The notes beneath the pieces are model-generated. The model was not told the origin of the DNA. It worked only from the letters and a program-made list of their open reading frames with translations, and did no database searches. A DNA stretch of 64,000 nucleotides from assembly GCF_014193515.1 (NCBI RefSeq), contig NZ_BLXX01000002.1, forward strand, positions 1 to 64,000. Reading direction: 5' to 3'. The position numbers and the translations under genes are program-made. Below, one piece after another: positions 15,217-24,278 of this stretch (position 1 is its first letter; every line of letters starts with the position of its first letter). Origin of the DNA: Geomonas silvestris. GTDB lineage: Bacteria; Desulfobacterota; Desulfuromonadia; Geobacterales; Geobacteraceae.

Positions 15217-18200
15217 CTACATCTCCGCCTCGTCCTGGCGCTTCTCGAACCAGCCGTACACGGACGGGATGATGAGCAGGGTGAGCAGCGTGGAGGTGAT
15301 GAGCCCCCCCACCACGACGGTGGCCAAAGGCTTCTGGATCTCGGAGCCGGTTCCGGTGGCTAGCAGCATCGGCATCAGGCTGAAGATGGCGATGGAGGCG
15401 GTCATCAGGACCGGACGCAGCCTGTCGAGCGCACCCTGGCGCACCGCCTCCTCGAGGCCGAGCCCCTCGTCGCGCAACTGGGCTATCCGCGAGACGAGCA
15501 CCAGGCCGTTTAACACCGCCACCCCGAAGAGCACGATGAAACCGACCGAGGCGGGGACGGAGAGGTACTGCCCGGAGAGAAACAGCGCGAAGATCCCCCC
15601 GATGAGCGCGAAGGGGAGGTTCGAGATGACCAGGAGCGCCAGGCGCAGGGAGCGGAAGGTGACGTAGAGCAAAAGCAGGATGAGCCCTATCGCCACGGGA
15701 CCTATGAGCGCCAGTTTCTGCATGGCGCGCTGCTGGTTCTCGAACTGCCCGCCCCAGGTGAGGTAGTAACCGGCCGGGAGCTTTACCTCTTTCTGGATCC
15801 GCTCTTTCGCCTCGGCGACGAAGCTCCCCATGTCGCGGCCGCTTACGTTCATCTCGATGCCGATGCGGCGCACCCCGTCCTGGCGGCTGATCTGCACCGG
15901 CCCCTCGACCATGCGCACGTCGGCCAGCTGCTCGAGCGGGATGTTCATCCCGGTCTTGGTGGTGATGAGGAGGTTCTTGATGGTCTCCGGCGAGTTGCGC
16001 CTCTCCTCGGGGAGCCGCACCGTGATGTCGAAGCTGCGGCTCCCCTCGTAGAAGGTGGAGGCGGCCTTGCCGGCCACCGCTATCTCGATCACGTTCTGCA
16101 CGTCGCTTATGTTGAGCCCGTAGCGGGCGATCTTGTTCCGGTCCACCGTGATGGTGAGGTAGGGCTGGCCGGTGACCTTCTCGACGTTCAGATCGGTCCC
16201 GCCGCGCACCTTGGAGAGCACCCGGGCGATCCGGTCCGACTTCTCCTGCAGGACCGCGAGATCCTCGCCGAAGAGCTTCACGATGAGCTGGGCGCGGGTG
16301 CCGGCCACCAGCTCGTCGATGCGGCACTGGATCGGCTGGCTGAAGCCGAAGCTGATGCCGGGGACCGTCTCCAGCGCCTCGCGCATCTCGTTGGTGAGCT
16401 GCTCCTTGGTGATGTCGCGCTTCCACTCCCCCTTGGGTTTCAGGACGCCGACGTAGCCGGTCTTGTCCGGGCCGCGGGTGTCGAGCGCCACGCCGGTCTG
16501 CCCGGTGCGCCCGACCAGCACCTCGAGCTCCTCGAACTTCTTGAGCTTCGCCGAGGCCTGCTGGTTCACCTCGAGCGCCTTGGCGAGCGACACCCCCGGC
16601 AGAAGGGCGATGTCCATGTCGAAGGAGCCCTCGTCCATGATCGGGATGAACTCGGTCCCCAGGCGGCTCACCAGGAAGAGCGAGACCACCAGGAGCACGG
16701 CGGCAGTGGCCAATACCGCCTTGCGCGCCTTTAGCGCCCACTCGAGAAGCGGCAGGTACTTGGCCTTCGCCCAGAGCATGATCCGGCTCTCCTTCTCCGC
16801 GTGCGGCTTCAAGACCAGCGAGCAGAGGACCGGGATGATGAAGATGGAGAGGAGCAGCGAGGAGAGGAGCGCCACCGCCACGGTGAGCGCCAGGGGTCCG
16901 AACATCTTTCCCTCGATCCCCTCGAGGGTCAGGATGGGGATGAAGGTGAGCGCTATGATCAGCTCGCCGAAGATGCTCGGTTTGCGCACCTCCATGACCG
17001 CGCGGAGCACCGTGCCGAGCCTGGGGCGCTCGCCCCCCTCTTCGCTTAGGTGCCGCTGCACGTTCTCCACCTGGATGATGGTGGTGTCGATGATCATGCC
17101 GATGGAGATGGCGAGCCCCCCGAGAGACATCAGGTTCGCGCCGATGCCGGAGAGCTTCATGACGATGAAGGTGGCCAGAAGCGACAGGGGGAGCGCCAGG
17201 AGCACCACGATAGAGCCGCGGATGCTGTTTAACAGGAGGTAGAGGACCACGAGGACCAGGAGCGACCCTTCCAGGAGCGCCTTGTTGACGGTGCCGACGC
17301 TCGCCTTGACGATGTCGGTGCGGTCGTAGAAGGGGACGATCTTCACGCCGTCGGGCAAAAGGTTGTTCGCGTTCATCTCGCGCACCTTGTCCGCCACCCG
17401 GCGCACCACCTCGCGGCTGTTCTCGCCCCTAAGCATCATGACGATGCCGCCGACCGCCTCGTCCTTGCCGTCCTTGATGGCGGCCCCCATGCGCACCGCC
17501 TCGCCGATTTTCACCCGGGCCACGTCGCGCACGAAGATCGGGGTCCCCCCCTGGCTTTTCAGGACGATGTTCTCGATGTCGGCGGTGCTCCCGATGAGCC
17601 CCACGCCGCGCACGATGTACTGCTCGGCCTCGCGCTCGAGGATGTTGCCGCCGACGTTGCCGTTGTTGGCGCCGATGGCCGCGTAGACGTCGTCCACGGT
17701 CACCGCGTACTTCACGAGCTTCTCGGGCTCGACCTCCACCTGGTACTGCTTGAAGTAGCCGCCGAAGGAGTTGATCTCGTTCACCCCGGCGACGCTTTTC
17801 AACTGCGGGGTGACCACCCACTCCTGCAGGGTCCGCAGGCTGGTGAGGTAGGCGCGCTTTTGTTCCGGGTCCTGGGGGATCTTCCCCTCCAGGGTGTACT
17901 GGTAGATCTCCCCCATGGCGGTGCCGATCGGCCCCATGGCGACCTCGACCCCCTTGGGGACCTTCTCGCGCGCCTCGGCGAGCCGCTCGAAGACGAGCTG
18001 GCGCGCGAAGTAGACGTCGACGTTGTCCTTGAAGACCACGGTGACGATGGAGAGGCCGAACTTGGTGACCGAGCGGAGCTGCTCGAGCCCCGGAAGCCCC
18101 CGCATGGCGGTCTCGATGGGGTAGGTGACGTTGCGCTCGATCTCGAGGGCCGAGAGGCCGTCGGCGTGGCTGATCACCTCCACCTGGTTGTTGGTGACGT

Positions 18201-18321
18201 CCGGGAAGGCGTCGATGGGGAGCTTCACGTAGCACCAGGAGCCGAAGAGGACGATCAGCAACGCAAGGAAGATGACCATCCCCCGCTGTCTCAGGGTATA
18301 GGCGATAAGTTTCTCTAGCAT
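15217..18321 (-). CDS. Heavy-metal RND efflux pump, CzcA/CusA family
   Basis: 1034 residues, normal length for an inner-membrane RND trimer subunit. N-terminal helix in FLALLIVLFGSWCYVKLPIDAFPDVTN, two large periplasmic porter regions, and the HME-type porter segment ending in TWGGQFENQQRAM. The helix-4 proton-relay segment reads AISIGMIIDTTIIQVEN: it keeps the second Asp and the VEN Glu but lacks the first Asp of the CzcA-type DFG motif. Ion specificity is therefore unclear (CzcA-like divalent or CusA-like monovalent). GGAGAC precedes the ATG. It is the pump of a tripartite system with the adaptor at 18332 and the channel at 19603. Confidence 0.92.
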   Translation of the reverse strand: MLEKLIAYTLRQRGMVIFLALLIVLFGSWCYVKLPIDAFPDVTNNQVEVISHADGLSALEIERNVTYPIETAMRGLPGLEQLRSVTKFGLSIVTVVFKDNVDVYFARQLVFERLAEAREKVPKGVEVAMGPIGTAMGEIYQYTLEGKIPQDPEQKRAYLTSLRTLQEWVVTPQLKSVAGVNEINSFGGYFKQYQVEVEPEKLVKYAVTVDDVYAAIGANNGNVGGNILEREAEQYIVRGVGLIGSTADIENIVLKSQGGTPIFVRDVARVKIGEAVRMGAAIKDGKDEAVGGIVMMLRGENSREVVRRVADKVREMNANNLLPDGVKIVPFYDRTDIVKASVGTVNKALLEGSLLVLVVLYLLLNSIRGSIVVLLALPLSLLATFIVMKLSGIGANLMSLGGLAISIGMIIDTTIIQVENVQRHLSEEGGERPRLGTVLRAVMEVRKPSIFGELIIALTFIPILTLEGIEGKMFGPLALTVAVALLSSLLLSIFIIPVLCSLVLKPHAEKESRIMLWAKAKYLPLLEWALKARKAVLATAAVLLVVSLFLVSRLGTEFIPIMDEGSFDMDIALLPGVSLAKALEVNQQASAKLKKFEELEVLVGRTGQTGVALDTRGPDKTGYVGVLKPKGEWKRDITKEQLTNEMREALETVPGISFGFSQPIQCRIDELVAGTRAQLIVKLFGEDLAVLQEKSDRIARVLSKVRGGTDLNVEKVTGQPYLTITVDRNKIARYGLNISDVQNVIEIAVAGKAASTFYEGSRSFDITVRLPEERRNSPETIKNLLITTKTGMNIPLEQLADVRMVEGPVQISRQDGVRRIGIEMNVSGRDMGSFVAEAKERIQKEVKLPAGYYLTWGGQFENQQRAMQKLALIGPVAIGLILLLLYVTFRSLRLALLVISNLPFALIGGIFALFLSGQYLSVPASVGFIVLFGVAVLNGLVLVSRIAQLRDEGLGLEEAVRQGALDRLRPVLMTASIAIFSLMPMLLATGTGSEIQKPLATVVVGGLITSTLLTLLIIPSVYGWFEKRQDEAEM

Positions 18322-18331
18322 TGGCGGTCTC

Positions 18332-19606
18332 CTAGTGGGCGTGCCCCTCGATCTCCCCTTTTTTCAGTTCGCTCTTGAGGACGAAGCCCCCTTTGGCGGC
18401 GTAGCGCTCCCCCTCCTTGAGGCCGGAGAGGATCTCGACGAGCCCCGCCGAGGCGCGTCCGGTCTCCACCTGGCGCGGCTCGAACTCGGCCTCGGAGGCC
18501 GCGACGAAGACGAGCTTCTTGCCGTCCACCTCCTGGATGGCCGACTCGGGGACCGCGAGGACCGGCGGGGCGTCCGCGGCGAGGGTCACCTCGACGCTTG
18601 CGAACATCTCGGGTTTCAACCTGCGTCCGGGGTTCGCCACCTCGATGCGGGCCTTCACGGTGCGGCTCGCCTCGTTCAGCTGGTCGGAGAGGTAGGTGAT
18701 GCGCCCGCGGAACTTCTCGCCCGGGAAGGCGGTCACCGCGACGCTCGCCTTCTGGCCGCGGCGCACCTTGGCCAGGTCCTTTTCGTGGATGTCCACCACC
18801 ACCCAGACCGAGGAGAGGTCGGCGATGGTGTAGAGGCTCTTGGCGGGGTCGGAGAGCTCGCCCACGATGGCGTGCTTCTCGGTGATGGTCCCGGCGATGG
18901 GGGCGCGCACCGGCAGATGGGCGCGGCCCGCGCCCGAGGCGAGCTCGGAGGCGGAGAGACCGTAGAGGGAGAGGCGCTCCCGGTCGGTGTGCAGCTCGGC
19001 CTTGGCGGTCTCGTACTCGCTTTCCGCCTGCTGCACCTCTTTTCTCGGGGCGATCTTCTTCTCGACCAGCGACTTCACCCGGTCCAGGTTGGACTGGGCC
19101 AGGGAGAGGCGGGTCTTCGACTGGCGGAAGCGGTTCAGCGCCTCGCCGAGCTCCACCGAGTCGAGGGTGGCGAGCACCTGGCCGGCGCCGACGCCGTCAC
19201 CCAGGGACGCCTTGACCGAGACGATCTTCCCGGGGATGCGCGGCGAGACGTGGGCGATGCGGTCGGCATTCGCCTCGACCTTGCCGGTCGCCGCGATGCT
19301 CCCGGCGAGCGCCTGCTTCCCGGCGGCCGCCACCTCAACGCCGCTTTGTTTCTGCTGCGCTGCCGCCATCTTCACCCGGCGCGGGGCGTGCTCGTCGTGC
19401 CCCTTTTCGCCGTGCTCGTCGTGCCCCTTCTCCTCGCCGTGCCCTTTTTCCTCGCCGTGTTCCTTCTCCTCGGCGTGGCCACCCTTTTCGCCGTTGTGGG
19501 CGTCCTCCTGGTGTGCCGCGGTGTTCGCCTGGTTCAGCCGGTAGGCGACGCCGCCCGCCAGCAGCAGGGCGCCCAGCACCCCGACAGCTATTGCCTTCTT
19601 GTTCAC
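18332..19606 (-). CDS. RND periplasmic adaptor with His-rich linker (CzcB-like)
   Basis: 424 residues of the membrane-fusion family. One N-terminal helix is followed by a linker of about 45 residues made of repeated HGEEKGH/HDEHGEKGHDEH units, a likely metal-binding segment. The biotinyl/lipoyl half (GKIVSVKASLGDGVGAGQVLATLDS), an alpha-hairpin, the second half LPVRAPIAGTITEKHAIVGE, and a C-terminal beta-barrel follow. It bridges pump and outer-membrane channel. The gene overlaps the channel gene by four bases and precedes the pump by ten. The imperfect repeats in the linker may vary in length between strains. Confidence 0.9.
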   Translation of the reverse strand: MNKKAIAVGVLGALLLAGGVAYRLNQANTAAHQEDAHNGEKGGHAEEKEHGEEKGHGEEKGHDEHGEKGHDEHAPRRVKMAAAQQKQSGVEVAAAGKQALAGSIAATGKVEANADRIAHVSPRIPGKIVSVKASLGDGVGAGQVLATLDSVELGEALNRFRQSKTRLSLAQSNLDRVKSLVEKKIAPRKEVQQAESEYETAKAELHTDRERLSLYGLSASELASGAGRAHLPVRAPIAGTITEKHAIVGELSDPAKSLYTIADLSSVWVVVDIHEKDLAKVRRGQKASVAVTAFPGEKFRGRITYLSDQLNEASRTVKARIEVANPGRRLKPEMFASVEVTLAADAPPVLAVPESAIQEVDGKKLVFVAASEAEFEPRQVETGRASAGLVEILSGLKEGERYAAKGGFVLKSELKKGEIEGHAH

Positions 19607-20901
19607 TTGTCACCTCCGATAAGATCTGCGGCCACTGCGGCTTCCAGGCGCCCGAGTGCAACCTGGCGGGCGTGCTGTGCGGCAAGGTAGCCGTCGTTTA
19701 CTTCGAAAAATTTCTTCTGCTCCTCGATGACCGCAAGGATCCCCAGCTCCCCCAGCCGGTAGGCCTCGCGGCTTAAGGCGAGGTTCTCCTCGAGTTGCGG
19801 GATCAGCTCGCCGCGGTAGAGGGCGAGCACCTCCTCGGCGGCCTTGAGGCTCGCGAAGGCACTCTCCACCTCGCGCTCCGCCTCGACGAGGGCCGCGCTG
19901 CGCCGGGTCGTCGCGCTTAAGACCCGGGCGCCCGCCTCGGCGATGCCGGCGCGGTTGCGGTCGAATAAGGGGAGTGGCATGGAGAGCCTGAGCCCCACGG
20001 TGTACGAGGTGTCCTTCCCCTCGATGCCGCCCACCTCGATGCTGGTCGCGTCGCGGGAAAGGACGAGCCCCAGGTTCAGGTTGGGGACCGCCTCGGCGCG
20101 CGCCAGGGCGAGCTCGGCGTCCCCCTTGTCGAGCTCCACGCCCAACACCTTCAGGTCGGGGCGCTGCGAGCGCGCCAGCTCCTTCAGCTCGGCGAGGCTC
20201 TTTTGCGGCGCGCCGCCCGGTTCGAGAGAGCCGGCCAGCCGGGAGGAGTCGCCGGCGGGGAGCCCCACGAGGGTGGAGAGACGGCTGCGGTTAAGGGCCA
20301 GGGCGCGCTCCCGCTCGACCCGGGAGGCCTGGGTGCGGGCGAGTTCCACCTTGACCAGGTTGAGCTCCAGTTCCGGGATGTCCCCGGCGTTGAGCCGCTC
20401 GCGGGCCACCTCGAGGAGCTGGCGGTTCAAGTCACCCACCCGGTTCCCAAGCTCCAGGCGCTTCTCGGCCAGGAGCGTGTCGTAAAAGGCCGTCTTCAGC
20501 TCCTCCTTAAGCGAGCGTTCCCGGTCGGCGAGCTGCCAGCGCTGGGCCTCGCGGGCCTTCTCGGCCACGTCGACCCGTTTGGCGCGCTTGCCGGCGGTCT
20601 GGAACTCCTGGGTGAGCCCGAGCGAGAGTCGCGACTCGGCGGGACTGCCGGTGAGGGCGCCGGTCGCAGCCTCCAGGTCGAGGACCGGGTTTATCGGCGT
20701 TGCGGCTTTCTCGGCCTGGGCCCGGTAGATCCCCTCCTCCTGGCGCAGGGCGGCAAGCGAGCCGTTGTGGGAAAGGGCGTAGTCGACCAGCTGCGCCAGG
20801 GTGAGCGGCGCAGTCTGGGCGCCGGCCGGGACGCAGAGCGCAAGGGACAGGATGCCGGGTGCACAAAGGCGCACGGCTTTTCCTAAGAGTGTTGCTCTCA
20901 A
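19603..20901 (-). CDS. TolC-family outer-membrane channel (CzcC-like)
   Basis: 432 residues. A signal peptide ending near CVPAGAQ is followed by LTLAQLVDYALSHNGSL, the usual opening of outer-membrane efflux proteins, then two long helical repeats with R-, E- and L-rich heptads and an inner strand around SYTVGLRLSMPLPLFDRN. The start is a TTG at 20901, chosen because GGAGG lies seven bases before it; a TTG ten codons upstream has none. It forms the outer-membrane channel of the tripartite pump. Confidence 0.88.
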   Translation of the reverse strand: MRATLLGKAVRLCAPGILSLALCVPAGAQTAPLTLAQLVDYALSHNGSLAALRQEEGIYRAQAEKAATPINPVLDLEAATGALTGSPAESRLSLGLTQEFQTAGKRAKRVDVAEKAREAQRWQLADRERSLKEELKTAFYDTLLAEKRLELGNRVGDLNRQLLEVARERLNAGDIPELELNLVKVELARTQASRVERERALALNRSRLSTLVGLPAGDSSRLAGSLEPGGAPQKSLAELKELARSQRPDLKVLGVELDKGDAELALARAEAVPNLNLGLVLSRDATSIEVGGIEGKDTSYTVGLRLSMPLPLFDRNRAGIAEAGARVLSATTRRSAALVEAEREVESAFASLKAAEEVLALYRGELIPQLEENLALSREAYRLGELGILAVIEEQKKFFEVNDGYLAAQHARQVALGRLEAAVAADLIGGDK

Positions 20902-21040
20902 GGTAAATCCTCCGTTATTCGATTGTTGCAATGTTACGGTGTGCGGGATTGCGGGTACAGGTCGGCCTTAAGCGCACGCGTGAGAGCGCTTACCCGCGGG
21001 GGCGCGGGAGCCGGTGCCGGCGCAGGGGCCGAGCTAGGGG

Positions 21041-21415
21041 TCAGGCTTGGGGAGGTACGAAGAGGGAAAGGTAGACTTCGGGAAGAAAACGGAACGGTTC
21101 GCGCCAGCCGGCGATGGTGAGCCAGGGGATGCGGACCGGTAGAAGGTGGGTGTTGAAGACAGAGGCGTGGCAGCCGCAGCTCGCGCAGTTGTCGCAGGTG
21201 TCGCCGTCCCCGTCGCCGTCGTGATCGTGGCCGTGGTCGAGGGGGGCGCAGGGGCAGTCCTGAGCCGAGCCGCTCTGTACCTGGACCAGTTTCGCTGCGC
21301 CTTCCGAGACGCCGGTGTCGGCGTGGGCGGGACGGCACAGGGTCCCCAGGGCGAGCGAGAGGACCGCCACCAGGAGCAACCAGGTCAGGGATTTGAGCGG
21401 GACGAACTTGAGCAT
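21041..21415 (-). CDS. Small periplasmic His/Asp/Cys-rich protein, first gene of the efflux operon
   Basis: 124 residues. A hydrophobic N-terminal segment (LTWLLLVAVLSLALGTL) looks like a signal peptide or anchor, ending near PAHA. The centre is packed with metal ligands: CPCAPLDHGHDHDGDGDGD, then CDNCASCGCH. It lies 139 bases upstream of the channel gene, on the same strand, so it probably heads the operon. Small His/Cys-rich exported proteins (CzcI-like by position) often accompany czcCBA genes as metal sensors or chaperones. No strong ribosome site was found. I recognise no family beyond the ligand-rich composition. Confidence 0.75.
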   Translation of the reverse strand: MLKFVPLKSLTWLLLVAVLSLALGTLCRPAHADTGVSEGAAKLVQVQSGSAQDCPCAPLDHGHDHDGDGDGDTCDNCASCGCHASVFNTHLLPVRIPWLTIAGWREPFRFLPEVYLSLFVPPQA

Positions 21416-21500
21416 GGCGCAAGGCTAAACGAGATGGAGGATTCTTGTCAAGGGAGAACAGGAATAAATGTCTCTTTGGTATCCGCGTTGCCCCGCGCCG

Positions 21501-22781
21501 CTAGGGCTTTTTGTCCCCCTGCAGCTCTATACCGAGCTTTTCCAGGGCGTCCTGGATCGGGATGAAGAAGTTCATGCCGGCAAGCCCCTTGGCTCCCAGC
21601 CCGGCCACGGTGATGCCGAGCACGGATCCCCTTGGGTCGAGGAGCGGACCGCCGCTGTTGCCGGGGAGGATGGAGACGTCGCTTTGCAGGTAGCGGTGAT
21701 CCTTGAAGCTGCGGTAACCGCTCAGTATCCCCTTGGTGAGGGTCGTGTTGAACTTCTCGCCCAGGGGGGAACCGAGAACGAAGACGTCCTCGCCGATGTT
21801 GGACTCGGTGGAACGCACGGCAAGCGGTGTCACCTCGGTCTGCTCGGCCTTCAGCAGCGCCACGTCGAGGGTCTTGTCGCTGCGCAGCACCTCACCCACC
21901 AGTTCGCGCCCGGTGGAGAGCTTCAGCTTGAGGAACTTCTGGGAACCCACCACGTGGTAGTTGGTGAGCAGGTGCCCTTCCTTGCTGATGAAGAAACCGC
22001 TGCCGCTTCCGGTTTCTCCCGTCACGGTGACCACAGCCGCTCGCAGGCTGGTGATGTTCTTGGCCAGCGGCTCGTCGAGCGGCTTGATGCGCTCCAGCTT
22101 CACGATCTTGGGATCGGCCACCTTAGGTTTGAGCACCTCGGTGCTGGTGATGGTGTCGTAGAGCCCCTGCTGGGCCAAAAGGTTCCGGGTCGCGGCCTTG
22201 AAGGCGTTGACGAAGAAGTCGTCGGGTAGGGTTTTCACCAGTTCCCCGGGCTGATAGGTCCCCTCGGTGGTCGCCTGGTACACCACCTTCTGCGCCTGGG
22301 GCGAGAACACCTGCCAGAATATCTTCAGGTAGACGCCACCCTCGGTCTCGGCGGACTTCACGCAGAAGTTGGCGTTCACCTCCTTGATGAAGATCCCCAC
22401 CTGGAGATCCTCGGACGGCTGATCGTCCTCGGCGCTGCTCTCGAAGATCGCCTCGGACTTCACCGGAGTCGGGAAGTGGGCGGACTCCAGCTCGTCGCGA
22501 AAGGCCTTCGCCAGCTTGCCGCTGAAAATGCTGTAGACCTTCTTGTTCCACACCATGTCGCTGGACTTGCTGCAGAGCCACCCCTTATGCATCTCGCCCA
22601 TCTTCTGGTTCTCGAAACGCGTCTTGATGGTCTTCAGAAAGAGCGCCTTGGCCTTGGTGCCATCCTTGAACTCAATGACCGGCTTTTCGGGGACCTGCTT
22701 GACCTGCGGCACCTCGGCCCAGGCGGAAGTTGCCAACAGTAGCGTTGAAGAAAGTAGCGGTACCAGCAGTTTTCTCGACAT
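21501..22781 (-). CDS. Periplasmic trypsin-like (HtrA-type) serine protease without PDZ
   Basis: 426 residues with a signal peptide (ends TSAWA, about 22). Residues 30-215 form a domain I do not recognise; the C-terminal half is an S1C protease with the triad His276 (LLTNYHVVG), Asp306 (TLDVALL), Ser376 (LPGNSGGPLL). The chain ends just after the protease fold, so the PDZ domains of DegP/DegQ are absent. A role in envelope protein quality control or targeted proteolysis is inferred. It stands next to the metal operon but is separated from it by 85 bases and has no shared operon features. Confidence 0.85.
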   Translation of the reverse strand: MSRKLLVPLLSSTLLLATSAWAEVPQVKQVPEKPVIEFKDGTKAKALFLKTIKTRFENQKMGEMHKGWLCSKSSDMVWNKKVYSIFSGKLAKAFRDELESAHFPTPVKSEAIFESSAEDDQPSEDLQVGIFIKEVNANFCVKSAETEGGVYLKIFWQVFSPQAQKVVYQATTEGTYQPGELVKTLPDDFFVNAFKAATRNLLAQQGLYDTITSTEVLKPKVADPKIVKLERIKPLDEPLAKNITSLRAAVVTVTGETGSGSGFFISKEGHLLTNYHVVGSQKFLKLKLSTGRELVGEVLRSDKTLDVALLKAEQTEVTPLAVRSTESNIGEDVFVLGSPLGEKFNTTLTKGILSGYRSFKDHRYLQSDVSILPGNSGGPLLDPRGSVLGITVAGLGAKGLAGMNFFIPIQDALEKLGIELQGDKKP

Positions 22782-22835
22782 TGCACGCTCCGGTTTCGGG
22801 GGATCACATCACAGTGCGCCAGGTGGGGGTTGCAG

Positions 22836-24074
22836 TCAGCCCACGCCCCCCCCGTCCTTTTCGAGCCCGGCGATCGTCTCGATGACCTGGGCGTCGGCGG
22901 GGTTCTTCTCGAGGGCGAGCTTCAGCTGCTGCAGGGCCTCTGCGCGCCTGCCGAGCTGCAGGCAGGCGGCGGCGTAGTCGCGGTGCAGATCCCTGAGGTT
23001 CGGGTTCAGGGCGAGCGCCTGCTCGAAGTGCTGCAGCGCCTCGGGGTTCGCGGCGGCGGCGTAGATCGTCCCCAGCGCGTGGTGCGCCTCGGCGATCTGC
23101 GGGTTGACGGCAAGCACCTTCTGGTAGAGCTCCTGCACGGTCTCCCGCGGGCTCCCCAGGGCCTGCTCTACCGCGGCCAATCCGAAGTAGGCAGCGGGAT
23201 GCTCGGGGTTCAGCTCGATGGCCTTTAGGAAGTGCTCCCGCCCCTTATCGGGCTCCCGCATCAGGTAGCGGATGTTCCCCAGGTTGATCTGCACGAAGGG
23301 GTTTTCGGGCTCCAGCCCGAAGGCGGCGGTGCACTGCTGCAGGGCCTCCTCGAGGCGGTGGGTGCGCATCAGGGCCGAGCCGTAGTTGTTGCGGCAGTTG
23401 ACGTGGTCGGGGTTGAAGACGGCGGCCTTCTCGTAGTAGGGGAGGGCCTCCTCGTCGCGCCCGAGCTGCTGCAAGAGGAGTGCATAGCTGTAGAGGGAAT
23501 CCCAGTGGTTGGGGGCGTGCTTGAGGGCTTCCGTGAGCACCGACTCGGCGTACTCGTAGAGACGCAGGTCGTGCAGGGCGTCGCCCAGCCGGTGCAGGAC
23601 GTTGGCGCGGTCGGGGAGGAGCGCCACGGCAATCTCGTAGAGGACGGCGGCTTCGTACACGAAACCTGCGGCCTTGACGTTATCTCCGAAGGAGACGATG
23701 AGCTCGGCGATGCCGGGAATGCGCCCGTGCTGCGAGCTGTCGGAGAGCTGGGCGGCGAGTTCCTGGATGATGGCCTGGGAGATCCCCTGTTCGGCCTCGG
23801 AGCAGCGCTGGCTCAAGGAGCGCACGACCGCAACGGCATCCTCGACGCGGCCGCTCCCCGCCTTGATGGCCGCCGCAAAGAAGGGGGCCAGGTTGTCGTC
23901 CGGGAAGCGTTCCGTCATCTCCTGGTAGGCAGCGAGCGCCGCGTCGTTCTCGCCGCGCATCTGCATGAGGACCGCTGAGGTGAAGTCGGCGGGGCCTCCC
24001 TCAACCGCGACCGCCTCCTGCGGATCGGCCTGCCGTGGCTCTTTGCTCCCGAAGAACTTGCTGAAAAACCCCAT
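22836..24074 (-). CDS. TPR-repeat protein
   Basis: 412 residues. The N-terminus MGFFSKFFGSKEPRQ has a small amphipathic helix, then a hydrophilic acid stretch, then at least six tetratricopeptide repeats, with typical W/L/G/Y...A...P pattern (ALKHAPNHWDSLYSYALLL, YEKAAVFNPDHVNCRNNYG, FLKAIELNPEHPAAYFGLA). TPR proteins act as scaffolds. AAGGAG lies before the ATG at 24074. No catalytic domain is present, and the partner is not evident from the neighbours. Confidence 0.82.
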   Translation of the reverse strand: MGFFSKFFGSKEPRQADPQEAVAVEGGPADFTSAVLMQMRGENDAALAAYQEMTERFPDDNLAPFFAAAIKAGSGRVEDAVAVVRSLSQRCSEAEQGISQAIIQELAAQLSDSSQHGRIPGIAELIVSFGDNVKAAGFVYEAAVLYEIAVALLPDRANVLHRLGDALHDLRLYEYAESVLTEALKHAPNHWDSLYSYALLLQQLGRDEEALPYYEKAAVFNPDHVNCRNNYGSALMRTHRLEEALQQCTAAFGLEPENPFVQINLGNIRYLMREPDKGREHFLKAIELNPEHPAAYFGLAAVEQALGSPRETVQELYQKVLAVNPQIAEAHHALGTIYAAAANPEALQHFEQALALNPNLRDLHRDYAAACLQLGRRAEALQQLKLALEKNPADAQVIETIAGLEKDGGGVG

Positions 24075-24239
24075 GCCCGCACTCCTTGCTGGTTGATGCG
24101 CCGGAACCGGACGCCGCCGGCCGCTTGGCGCTGACAAATTAAGCCAGCTTTTCCGGAATGTCTACCACAAATGTCAGGCGCAAGGGTGGCGGAGGCGCTG
24201 CGTGGACGAGGTGGAGGACAAGGGAATGGTGGAAGCTAA

Positions 24240-24269
24240 GGGGACTGGCACCTTGCGGTGCCAGTCCCC
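24240..24269. repeat. Perfect palindrome, dispersed repeat family B
   Basis: GGGGACTGGCACC, loop TTGC, then GGTGCCAGTCCCC: a perfect 13-base-pair hairpin between the TPR gene and the MshEN-CheX gene. Related imperfect forms are at 41624-41656 and 61848-61880. It may also serve as a transcription stop for the gene to its right, but no T-run follows on the minus strand. Confidence 0.6.
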
Positions 24270-24278
24270 CTCGCGCCC

